Origin: Pyrenochaeta sp. MPI-SDFR-AT-0127
Taxonomy: Eukaryota; Ascomycota; Dothideomycetes; Pleosporales; Cucurbitariaceae
DNA length: 64,000 nt
NCBI GenBank assembly: GCA_020747015.1
Contig: JAGTJM010000104.1
Coordinates: 1-64,000 of the forward strand
Reading direction: 5' to 3'
Positions 11,905-21,809 of the stretch are shown here, one piece after another. How positions within the stretch are numbered: position 1 is the first letter of the stretch; each line of letters starts with the position of its first letter. Under the pieces are notes generated by a model. The model saw nothing but the letters and a program-made list of their open reading frames with translations. It made no database searches and had not been told where the DNA came from. A program made the translations under genes and the position numbers.

Positions 11905-12770
11905 TTTTACCTACTTCGTAATGTGGCTCCGGTTCTAGGGCCATTTATGCTCAGATGCATTCGCATCCGGCGAGCGCCCTAGCTAGGATAGTGTCTCAAT
12001 AAAGAGAGTAGTCAAGAAATCAGTAGCAGTATGTGAGGCGTGAGCTGGGGCTCCGTCTTCAAGGAAAATAGGTACGTTGCACTCCTCCCAGAGTAATTTC
12101 ATCCACGGAACCACCTTCAAGTCCTCTTCTCGATGGCGCCAACGCCGCGTTATTAGTCATGTTTTCTTCCTCTGTTTCGTGCGAATAGATGACGCAAGGG
12201 CCATTTAAATTATATGCGAAAGCTCCGTAGAAATGAAGTTGTGAACACTTCTGTATACGATCTTCTTGACCTCTCTCATTGTAGCGTTTATCCTCCGTTT
12301 GCCAATTCCGCTGCATGCCTCGCCGCTCTCCAACACGAGCAGGGGTCTCATCAGGATAGCAGGCCCTTCGAAAGTTGAAGCCTAAGCCATCTTGGTACTC
12401 GTACTTATCGGGGTTGTGAGTAAGAGCCCATTTATACTCAGTTTGTGCCTCTTTGGGTGAGAGCTGTGGCTTTTATCAGAACCCCATCTGCAAGAGCCTA
12501 CCAATTCCGCATCTCGTGGTGTTGACTATCGGATATAGTAAACTCGATGATGTGGCGCTTCTGTTCAGGGCTGAGAAGGGCATTTTCTGCCACGCCGCAG
12601 GTCGTTTTCGTAGAGGATGGGGTCTGTAATAGGAGATCTACCTACTTCTTAACACGCGCAACAAGCCTAAAGAGTCCACGCTTGATAAGCTTGGGAAACA
12701 CATCTGCAATATCCTGAAGTTTGGCCAGGCCAAGGATAACAGCGCCACATTAGAAGGCGCGTTAAACAGG
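11905..12770 (-). pseudogene. Tc1/mariner-type DDE transposase relic
   Basis: Minus-strand reading yields several hallmark pieces of a fungal Tc1-like transposase. These are DETPARVGERRG near 12330, then QLHFYGAFAYN and GPCVIY, and near 12000-12070 LEDGAPAH followed by LGRSPDANASEH. The pieces are in more than one frame and are interrupted by stops (for example TAG within LS*LGRSPD and at KWP*NRSH), so the gene is dead. The upstream part (EQKRHIIEF, LSPKEAQTEYKWA) lies at 12400-12600. The inverted-repeat element at 11471-11897 adjoins the 3' end of the relic. Confidence 0.8.
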
Positions 12771-13846
12771 GCTCAGCTCATGACGTAACGTTTTTGTTGG
12801 TTTATAAACTTTACGCTTGTACGTTTGAGGCTTGTAGCGATTGATTGGCATTTTTTATATTAACTATGTAACGTAGTTGTGAAGCTACATAGATGAAGAC
12901 AGGTGAACAATGATTGCGCGTACCCTGGATGAGGTTTGGTGGCGGGTTGCCCATGCATTGACTCAATGAGTACGGGCTCCTTCGTAATCCAGCAGCTTCC
13001 TGTCTAAGGACGAGGCTGAAAATCAAAGTATGATCCTTCCGATTGTCTCTTTGAGCAGTGGCTGCAGCGTCTGCTAGAATGATTTTCATTTGATGTTATG
13101 AAGCATAAACAAATACCGGAGTCTGATTGTCCAACGTTGTACTGCCAGCTCAGCTGATGAGATGGCGGGGCAACCCACAAGGCTTTTTTAACCACTAACG
13201 TGACCGCTAAAACATCGGGGTATATATCTGACTCCCACTTAGCGCTCAAGGCGCTTGACCAGGCAACCTTGAATCTTGCGCAATACTCCAATTATCGTGA
13301 CACACCCATCCCTCGCACCCACATCAGTCTGCACCAAATTGTTTGTCTGACCTTGGTTATGAAAATCGCCATCGTTTCCGCCAGATACATAGAGCAGCAT
13401 GCTTTGGAGGCATTTTTTGGGCAAGTCTTCGGCTATGGCAAGGCGCGTGTTACTGTGAGTAGACTGGACTTCACTCAAAGTTAAGTGACTGACCCTGAGA
13501 ACAGTGGACCCGAGGACGATTCCAATGCACATTGCCACGTGCACTAACTCCTGTAAGATCTTGGCGATAACTGTTCGCTCTACCCTTGAAAGCTAAACTG
13601 AGGAAGGAGGAAATGGAGTCGATGAAGGCTTCAGTGGATTTTGCGCATTACAAGGAATCATGATAATATGGCCATTTTGAGATATCTAGGAATATACAGG
13701 AAATGTTTGATAGTGCCTCATTCCTCCCTTGTTCTCCTCCCTTGAACTGGCTCGGACGAATGTCTACTACCCCAGCTGTGAGCCTCCATGTCCGAAGCGC
13801 TGTTATGCGACCCAAGCTTGACAGCCTCGCATTGCGAACTTCAACC
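12771..13846. other. Intergenic, no supported gene
   Basis: Scattered short frames on both strands (for example 13200-13484 plus, 13239-13544 minus) with no recognisable domains. Nothing else seen. Confidence 0.5.
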
Positions 13847-15847
13847 CTACTTTACTTGAACCATCCTTGGCCGCAACTTTTTGAACACTGCATCCAAAGG
13901 AGCCTGAAGCTTCGCTTGCCGTGGCTTCTCGCAAGGCATTCGATAATAGTTGGAATCTTGTAGGGCCTTTCGACCCATACCGCTAAGTTTGTGATGTAGG
14001 TTTCCAGATTTGATGCGGTCTTTCGCGCGTAGAACTAACATCTCTTCTTCAATTATGTACAAAAGATCGTGAAAGTATTGCGTGCATTTCCCATCTGCAT
14101 GAAGCTCCGCCAGTCTCTACGGTCTTGTTAGTTTGAGTTTGTGTACGCGTGGATGTTCACTCACCTCATGGACGTGTGATTTCACGATCACTTGGTGTCC
14201 TCCGCTCATCTTGGGTATCATGTCGAAGAACATATCTGCGCTGCTTCCAGAAGGGTATGGTAAATGTAGATCTTCGAGAAACTGCGCACGGGCAGGCTGT
14301 CCTAGGAACATCCAGCATACCCATTCCAGTAGGAGACAGCCAAATGTCCAAATGTCGTAGGATCGAGTCACTCTGGCTTCATCAATATCACACTCAGGCG
14401 GTTTGTATCTTGGGGTGAAGTGCATTTTGTTATTCGACTGGTTCGAAACACTTAAAATCGAGTTTAGTTTGGACAAACCCAGGTCAGCAACGACGAGTAT
14501 GCCTTCCTTGTAGTCCGGCGAGTCATACAAAAGTATGTTCTCTGGCTTTAGGTCGCCATGCCTTCCATATTTGTGGTCTTCGGGTACGCGAAGATTGTCC
14601 GAGGGCGGATTGTGGATGCTGTCCAGAGCGCTTGCGATGCCTTCAATTTGCTTTGACGTCCAGAGAATTGTCTCTGCGTCCATCACAGGCAGTGGATGCC
14701 TCTGCCAATACTCATCTAAATCACACTTCGCCAACGGAAACAGCAGGTAGTAGCTACCATCAATCGTCCAGGTCATAAGAAGCGTGACCATGTGATCATT
14801 AGCGAACCCGTTGAAGCGCTTCAACGCCTTGGCCTCCGTTTCGAACTCCTCACGATCCTTCTTCATCAGTTGCTTCAGCGCGAAGCTGTCATTTAACTCA
14901 ATCTAATATAGCAGGTCAGCAAAAGCAACTTCAAGCTGTGCAAGTAGGTCTCCTACTGATTTGAGAAGCTTGTGGAATTCGTGACAGTCTGGGTGTATCT
15001 TCACCTCTGTGACATATCCATACCCGCCTTGCTGTCGTCCTTCCTCATTTGTAAATGGTAATACAACCTTGAGATGGAAGTCTTCGTGTTTTGGGGTGAG
15101 TTTATCCTCTTCTAGTCTGAGAATTTGGGGGTTGACTGCGTATTGAAAGTCTGAGAAGCCGTCTCGATGAAACGTCTCCCATTCCGGGCGAGAGAAGCAT
15201 TTTACAAGCCTCAGCTGCCGAGATCTTCGATGCTCTCTATACAGTTGGCAGGTTGTTTCGTGCGATTGCAAGGGCAGATGTTTATCCTTCAATTGCTCTT
15301 TGATTACAATACCGATAGTGTGGCCTTTGCCAATTAGTACGAGAATGGTAAATACTTTGCGATGATGGAGCAGAATGGTGTCTGCCAGGACATGGAGTGC
15401 TTTTCCGTCATAAAGCGTAGGCTCCTTTTCGACGTATGCCTGTAGTTCTTCGACGATACGATCTCGTGTCAGGATTCGACCCAATAAACTAGTAGGCCAG
15501 AAACGTTTTACCCTCCTTTTGTCGGCATGCTGGATTCCACATCTGCGAAGAAGCGTTCCGAGGTCTTTGTAGTCAGATCTCTGCTGCCCTTCTGGATCCT
15601 GGCCATATATCTCATCTTGCGAATCCACATTACCCATGTGTACCTCTCCGCCACCGAGACCATTCTCGTCTTCACTATCGCTCGAGATATCTTCGTTATC
15701 ATCTCGTTCGAGGCCTTTGTCAAGACAATTTTGGATGTACTTGACCTGAACACTTTCACTTGGTATAGTCTCGGAAAAGTCCACCACAGTGATCCCCGGA
15801 CCCTCGTGATGCGTCGGAAAGGATGTTTGCCTCGATTTTATAACCAT
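13847..15847 (-). CDS. Fungal-type protein kinase paralogue, HGD catalytic loop, 632 aa
   Basis: Exons 15847-14957, 14902-14165 and 14116-13847, introns 54 and 48 bp, all phase 0. The second intron is needed to reach the conserved C-terminal block (CTQYFHDLLYIIEEEML), which aligns with the kinase at 5956-8909. The first intron has a weak GTAGGA donor but gives FALKQL, the ATP-binding Lys (about K307), at the expected distance from GGYGYV in the glycine loop. Catalytic loop HGDLKPEN is at about 412-419, the metal loop is DLG rather than DFG (about 437), and the activation segment ends in PPE rather than APE. The N-terminal 260 residues include an acidic stretch and a conserved WPTSLLGRIL-type region. 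It lacks the long disordered tail of its paralogue. Substrate unknown. Confidence 0.88.
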
Positions 15848-16640
15848 TGAGAGGATTTACTGTGTTCGTGCAAAATGGTTCTTCGGTGCAGTGTTTGCAA
15901 AAGGCAACCTCCAGAATGCTTGGAGAACTTCAGGGAACGGGGAACGTGCAGAACGTCTGGTACATAAAGATTAGGCCCAGCCTCCCTGTTCGGGAACAGA
16001 AAAGGGCAAGCCATCACAAACAGCTGAGACCCCGTTGCTGCAGCGCTCGAGAGGCTCTGCTATGCCTGTTGCCTAAGCAGATCACTATTGGTGGTGTAGC
16101 AAGGAAACAGATAATTACTTGGAAAAGTTAACTTGCATGACCGACCTCTTGTTATTATTGAGTTAGCTGCCTTATGGCGGTGAAGCGACAAGGCTGAGAC
16201 CGGTGAGACAGGCTGTCATGCTGGCGATGCATGTTACTACTGGTCGCAAAGGAATGGAGGACGCCCTTAGCCTCAATAGCTGCGCTTCGTTAAACAGGTT
16301 AGAGCGCGCAGCACCCAAAGTATGACGTGGAGAGATTTGAGTGGGCGCACATTTAGGCATGTAACTTTTGCTTTTTCCAAATCCGATTCCGGCGACGGAT
16401 TCATCAACCCAAGAGTGAGTCCGCAGGAAGAAGCATGTCTACTCGCGACTGGAATAAGCATCTGTATCGAATAGTAGGTATCCCTTCTCAATCTAGCAAC
16501 CTTATGAGGCTCCCAGCGCAATGTCTTCTCATCTTTTTTCAATTTTGAAGTTAACGTGAACAGCAACCGAACGACTCAGGTATGGTGGTTCTCGAAATAC
16601 CTTGAGCCACCTTATCTCATGAATCACACACTCTGGTAAG
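15848..16640. other. Intergenic, no supported gene
   Basis: Promoter side of the kinase gene. A 97-codon minus-strand frame at 16273-16566 has no recognisable domain and I could not splice it to anything. Confidence 0.45.
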
Positions 16641-17400
16641 GTTTAGTTACCTGCTTATACCTATTTAGGAAGCACTAAAACTCCCACAGACTCTTGCAAA
16701 CCCCTAGTAACTTCTAGGCCAATCAGAGGGTAGTGTTCAGCCGGTTGGGCAAGGCTCGCCAGAGTATCTAAGGGAAAATGAGATAGGGTTATGTTATAAC
16801 CGAGAGAAACCGACTCAAGGTAGCGAAGTACCATAGGACATAGCTCGCAGAGGAAGGGTTAGTAGAGAGGCTAGTGACTGAGAGATCTAGGAAGGAGAGG
16901 TTACGTAAGTAGCTTAATAATCTATTAGCAAGAGTCGCCAAGGGAGTAGGTTATTATAGATTATCTAATATAAGCTCTTCTTATAGGAAGTATATTCTAG
17001 CCTACCTTAGCCTAGTATAACGCCCCCTAGCCTAATAGCTAACATCTACTAATAATATAATTAGACTATATTAAAATTATTAACCTACTAAAAAGTTTTA
17101 ATATTAACTAGTATAATATAATAGCTTAGATATTAGTTATATACCTAATTAATTATAAACCTAATTAAAGCTACACTATTAATCTTAACTATACTTCATT
17201 GTAAATACTTCATTATAAAGGTTAAAATTACCTTCTGTAACTTTATTTAACTTCGTTCCTTAAGGCTCTTCTTGCAAACCGCGCCTCGCGGGTTGCGTCT
17301 CCTGTATATACCAACAAAACCTTAGGGACAAATCTCACCAACCGGGCAGTCATCAAGCGTTCTCAAAATATATACAATTTTCTATTAGTGTAAGTAATCT
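16641..17400. repeat. AT-rich, RIP-like repeat tract, possible LTR
   Basis: Composition shifts sharply to AT near 16900 and back near 17260. The core resembles RIP-mutated transposon DNA. A segment starting GTATAACGCCCCCTAG at about 17015 and running to about 17395, with a TATA-like word (TGTATATACC) near 17302, could be one LTR, but no second copy or target duplication is visible. Confidence 0.4.
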
Positions 17401-18115
17401 TTGGTGCGGTTCGATAGCTTAAGCTCCATGATCCACTCCCAGTCCGTTCAGGTTCCCACCTTATGTGTTAAGTCTGGGCCACCACCAAAGCGCTTCCCCG
17501 CATCCCGTTTGGGGAACCGTCTTGCCAACCGTCTTGCCTCGACCTCTCACGACCCCGCAAAATTCCACCACCTCACTCGCGGCCTATCAACACCAGCGTT
17601 TCTTTGGCCTTTGGGATGGCCTTCTTGGAAGACATGCTCGACCGTGTCTATCCGCAACTTCCGATCGTGATGACCGCTTGAGCTACTTCACCAACGGTAA
17701 CAGTCGCCAAGAAGCCACGTCCACCGCTGAAGCTTCTCCTGACAACGGCAACGAGGGGTTCCGTTGCCAGATCTTCGGACGGCATGTTCCAGCGTACCGA
17801 GCAGACTCCGTGTCATGAAGAATCTCTGGGCAACCATGCAGACGATCGGGGCGCCAACCTCAACATTCAACACTTTCTATGGAGCCCCCCGCGAGAATCA
17901 TGACGTCCAGCGCAGTCATCTTCAGCTCCTCGAGAATGGCTTAGCATCTTTGGGCGACGATTAGGGCCCTACCATGGTGCTTCGAGGCCTTTTCCAAGAC
18001 CTTAGGGCCTCTCCAAAGAGGGGAAATTGACTTTCAGACGTAACTAAGCAGATGTCTATCTGGAAAGTGCTGGGTTGAACGTTTTGGGGCGGGAGAGCTG
18101 GGAGCACGATGTGTG
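17401..18115. other. Unassigned stretch with overlapping open frames
   Basis: Several plus-strand frames overlap (17401-17670, 17465-17818, 17764-17964). Composition is GC-richer than the flanks and Ser/Thr/Pro codons are frequent, so this may be a decayed gene or a gag-like remnant of the adjacent repeat. No domain, start context or splice pattern settles it. The segment from 17990 onward is the upstream region of the secreted-protein gene. Confidence 0.3.
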
Positions 18116-18122
18116 TATAAAG
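18116..18122 (+). promoter_or_regulatory. TATA box of the secreted-protein gene
   Basis: TATAAAG lies about 160 bp upstream of the ATG at 18284, with GGGGCGGG at 18086-18093 just before it. The leader between is pyrimidine-rich and CAT/ACC-rich, typical of fungal 5' untranslated regions. Confidence 0.5.
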
Positions 18123-18283
18123 AGGAGGGAGACTACCACGATATTTAGACATCAGCCTTCGAGCAGACTCGCCTTAATCACTTCGCAATCGGTTACTGCA
18201 GCCCATCGCTCTTCATCTTTCATTCACCCTACTGCCCATTCACTTTACCGTTCTATTGCTTATCACCCCAACTAACCGCCAAC

Positions 18284-18729
18284 ATGCGTTTCTCTCAGGC
18301 GACCCTCGTAGCCATCCTCGCGGCCACGGTGGCTGCGAAACCCCTCATGGCTCGCGACGATGTAAAGGCATGGGACGAATACCAAAAGTGCTGCGAGCTG
18401 CGCGACCAGTATGAACCCCACAAGGTCTGCAAGCGTCCTGACGATGATAAAAACCCGAGTAAGTTCTCCTATTAGGCGGTGTATTGCCAATGGTGTTGTG
18501 AAAACATGAGCTTATCTTCACCACAGAGTATGATGATAACGACAAGTGGGAGAAGGAGGACAAAGATCGCAAAGATAAAGAGAAAGATAAGTGGGAGAAG
18601 GGAGAGAAGGATCGTAAGGACAAGGAGAAAGACAAGCATGACAAAGATGAGAAGAACAAGTGGGAGAAGGAGGAGAAAGATCGCAAAGACAGGAAGAAGG
18701 ACAAGTGGGAGAAGGAGGACGATTACTGA
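18284..18729 (+). CDS. Small secreted protein with charged tandem repeat, 125 aa
   Basis: Exons 18284-18458 and 18527-18729, intron 68 bp (GTAAGT...CACAG), phase 1. Residues 1-18 or so (MRFSQATLVAILAATVAA) are a clear secretion signal. The mature N-terminus carries three Cys (KCCEL and KVCKR). Exon 2 encodes about four copies of a 15-residue unit of the form DKWEKEDKDRKDKEK, one copy shortened, so nearly every residue is Lys, Glu, Asp or Arg with a single Trp per unit. The frame stops at TGA 18727-18729 but stays open in the same frame for 30 more codons to TAA 18820-18822, a segment with ordinary coding character (DNYGYYTFGEE, LNCGGG) and a fourth Cys. The stop therefore looks like a recent truncation or a readthrough site. 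Effector-like by size, signal and repeat; function unknown. Confidence 0.8.
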
Positions 18730-18822
18730 AAGCCAGATAATTATGGCTACTACACCTTCGGCGAAGAAGTTACCCTGAACTGTGGCGGTGGCTCAATTGT
18801 TATCAAGGGCAAGGCCCACTAA
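18730..18822 (+). other. In-frame extension beyond the TGA of the secreted protein
   Basis: Thirty sense codons in the same frame as the upstream exon, ending at TAA. They encode Tyr/Gly-rich sequence with one Cys and a basic end (VIKGKAH). If read, the mature protein would have four Cys, enough for two disulfides. A TGG-to-TGA change fits RIP mutation. Confidence 0.6.
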
Positions 18823-19517
18823 GTGATGCAATAGTAGGGAGCTCGACAGATTGAGCGTTGGATGACAGGTGGATAGTTGGTTTTGTTTACTTGCCTCGCC
18901 TTCCATGCCTTGGGTTGCAAGATTACCTGACCTTTGATGGTTCGAGGTAAATGAGCTTTACGATATACTATATATATCCGTATGTTTACGTCAGAGCTTC
19001 GCTGGAGTCACTCATTAATAGTAATATAATGTCCTCTCTCCTTCGATATCTGCTCCACCTTGCCTCAACCTTGACTCTTTCTGTGGGTGAACAACAGAAA
19101 GGAAGGAACTGGTTGATTGCTAAAGAGGGTATCTACTGATCTGTATATACTAATGGAGGACTAGGCAGCAATGTGCCATTGTAGACTGCCGTAGGCTGCT
19201 GAGTACTTATACAGGCAGCAACAGGCAGTCGTGTTCGCTGACACTTTCTTTCCTCCACCTCTATAATTTCCTCGCCTTGTTTAAACGCAAGGCATTGAAG
19301 TCGGTATTTAGCTTAGATGGGGGCTTAGAGTCAGCTAAAGCGCCCAGCATCGAAACCATGATCAGTATTCGCCACAGCCATTGTGCAACTTCGCGTGCGG
19401 TGGAACATACTGCTATATCTTTGTCGCACGCCCTTAAAACACAACCGCAGAATATTACGCCGCTTTCGAGTTTCGCAGACCCGCCGTTAACGCCCCCACC
19501 GACCGACCAGAAGTCCT
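18823..19517. other. Intergenic, no supported gene
   Basis: 3' flank of the secreted-protein gene, including ATATATA near 18967. Overlapping short frames at 19261-19546 have no domain. Confidence 0.45.
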
Positions 19518-19822
19518 TCATGCAGGCACCCCGCGTCGCATTATAAAGCCACTCAAGCCTGAAAAGTATATATCGCAAGTAAGAATCATTTCCCACAGTC
19601 CTAGCGCGAGCTCGGTCCCGTCTGAGGAAAACACTATGCTTAAGGCAAGCTCCCACGGCCATCGAGCGTCCGCTCGACTTGCCCTGTCGCCACATCCCGC
19701 ACCTGTACAGCGTTGTCCCACAATCCTGACGCCAGCTTTCTCCCGTCGGGAGAGAGCACTACTAAATCAATTGGTAGTATTGAGAACATAGGAAAGGTGT
19801 TGTTTTTTACAGGTTTGGACAT
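19518..19822 (-). pseudogene. WD40-repeat relic (NLR-type)
   Basis: Two minus-strand frames each encode part of the WD40 repeat typical of fungal NACHT-WD40 proteins. The first is LSPDGRKLASGLWDNAVQVRDVATGQVERTLDG (given here as separate pieces LSPDGRKLASGLWD and VATGQVERTLDG) at 19640-19822; the second is FSSDGTELALGLW at 19518-19721. The two are joined only by a frameshift, and no flanking NACHT or further repeats remain. This is a small surviving piece of a larger gene, not a functional one. Confidence 0.7.
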
Positions 19823-20620
19823 TGAGGAGGTACCGCTAGAGTCCTTCTAGCATACTGTCGCGAGAGGCACTATGTGAGGCACTGTAGGCAGGAATCAAAG
19901 ATATGTGTATATAAGTGAATTGAGACGAATCCTTAATGAGATATTAAGGTTCAGGATGAGAGGTTGTATCTATGGGCACGTGATCGGCCCGTCATTCCCC
20001 CAAGGTCTGCCCGGTGTGTTGCCGTAGGTGGGTTTACTCGTGACAATAGCCCCACCCCCCCCTCCCCCACCCATTTTTTTCGCAAGCCGTCCCGACTTAG
20101 GGAAAGCAGTCATAACATGAGTAACCCCAGCTCACCTGTGCTACAGCCTCAGGCTCCTAATGGCTCTTTCCTGGCTTACACCGTCGCGTGAATAGCCCAT
20201 CACACAATTCCGCTCCCTCGGTGACGGTGTGTCGCTCAGGAGTATCCACTCGCAATACCATGGCTTGCTTGAGCCGTTTGTGTGCCTACAGCGTTCTGCC
20301 ATCAACACGCCGTCGAGGTCGCACGTTTCCCATGTGAATAAGCATCTTCATAGGGTGGCTGTCAGATACAAGGAGAAGCTTAGATGTACTGCATAGGAAA
20401 GGGCTATCAATAGTAGGACCAATAACTACTACTATCTGCGGAAGCTCCGGAAGTAGAGGAGATATGGGAGAAAGCGGGGGACAGAATACCGACAAGACAA
20501 TCATTATTTTTGGCACCTAATCCTTCATCTCAATCATCAATTTCTGCTAAGCGCATTTCAGTATTCTATCTGACAATTATACTCTTCGCTAAGCTAATAC
20601 GTAATTAAATTGCTAGGTTT
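19823..20620. other. Intergenic, no supported gene
   Basis: Contains a C-rich run near 20050. A frame at 19964-20191 lacks an ATG at its start and has no recognisable domain. Nothing else seen. Confidence 0.45.
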
Positions 20621-21800
20621 AAGAGAGCTAACAACGCAGCGTTAGAGTAGAGGTAGCGTAAAAAAGTAGTTATAGAAAGGAGGAGTCTTAATAAAAGGAG
20701 CTAGAGAGGATATACTTACTTAAAGATAGGCTAATTAATAGACTACTCGTGAATAGTATTAAGGTAGAGAGTAATTAGGCCTTAGCCTCTAGGTGTAACG
20801 ACATAGGCGCTAAAGGGTTCTAAAACGGATCTAAGTGGAACTTAAAGGTATATAGGAGTACGTACTATAGGGGATAACTAGGAATACCTCTATTCCTATA
20901 GGTCTAGTATAGAAGGATAAGAAGAACTTATCCTACTATCTACTACTAAAGAGCTATACTTATATATAGAGAAATAGGGGTAATAGGGCCTAATTAAGAT
21001 AGTATTAGAGGTAGGTCTAATATCCTCTAAATAAATCTCCCTTCTTATAGGAACGCGTATACGTCTCTATTTCTATATAACGTTTATTATACTAGGCTCT
21101 AGCGCGCTATAAGAATTATAGAGAGCCTAGGTATAACTTACGTATATATAAATAAGATTCTTAGCGTACTACTTAATCTACTTTCTTAATATCTATATAC
21201 TCGCTTATAACGTAGTTAAGCTGTATACTTAAAGAGGTGCGTATATATAGTAGGGTAGCTAACTCGCTTATTATTAGATAAGAGGTATAAATAGAAGTAT
21301 ACGAATACTATATTATAGATAGTATTACCTATATATTACTAAAGTATTAGGTCTATATTTAAAAAGGAGAGAGAATAGAACTAATAAATATAATAATTAA
21401 TACTATTACGAAATAGAAAATAAAATAAAATAAAATAACCTAACCTCTATTAATTCTTATCTATTCTAACTAAAAGATTTATTAAATTCTAATACTTATA
21501 TAGCTATTAGATATAAAGCCTTAGAGATTAGTTAAGATAGTACGTAGTATTATTACGTAGAGCTTAGGTATAACTACTTAAAATATATATTTTATAAAAA
21601 TAGATACTAAATAGAATAGAATAGTTAATTAACTTATTTATTATAATTTATTATTATATATCAATATTTAATCTAATAATAGCCGACTCGCTTATAAACT
21701 ACGTTATTAAGATAGTTATCTTAGCTTTAGTACTCTAGATTAGAAGAGTAACTTATACGTATACTAGCGACTAGTATATACAATACTATATAATTACTAA
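20621..21800. repeat. RIP-decayed AT-rich tract hosting a solo LTR
   Basis: Low-complexity, TA-rich sequence without open frames, on both sides of the solo LTR at 20794-21091. The right part (21100-21790) has no recognised domain. It ends within about 10 bp of the stop codon of the subtilase gene. Confidence 0.7.
20794..21091 (-). repeat. Solo LTR (298 bp) with 5-bp target duplication
   Basis: Starts TGTAACG and ends with RIP-altered TTATTATA (originally TTCGTTACA, as kept in the copy at 47702-47999). CTAGG flanks it exactly on both sides (20789-20793 and 21092-21096), a perfect 5-bp target-site duplication. There is no internal region, so the element was reduced by LTR-LTR recombination. 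It is inverted relative to the LTR at 3971-4265. Confidence 0.92.
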
Positions 21801-21809
21801 CGTAGCGGC

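Noticed and set aside
13200..13544. Open frames on both strands between the Tc1 relic and the second kinase
   Set aside because: Composition and content look random; no motif or intron evidence.
18345..18704. 119-codon minus-strand frame of Ser/Leu/Phe repeats
   Set aside because: It is the antisense of the charged tandem repeat of the secreted protein.
19964..20191. 75-codon frame near 20 kb
   Set aside because: No ATG at its start, no domain, no splice continuation.
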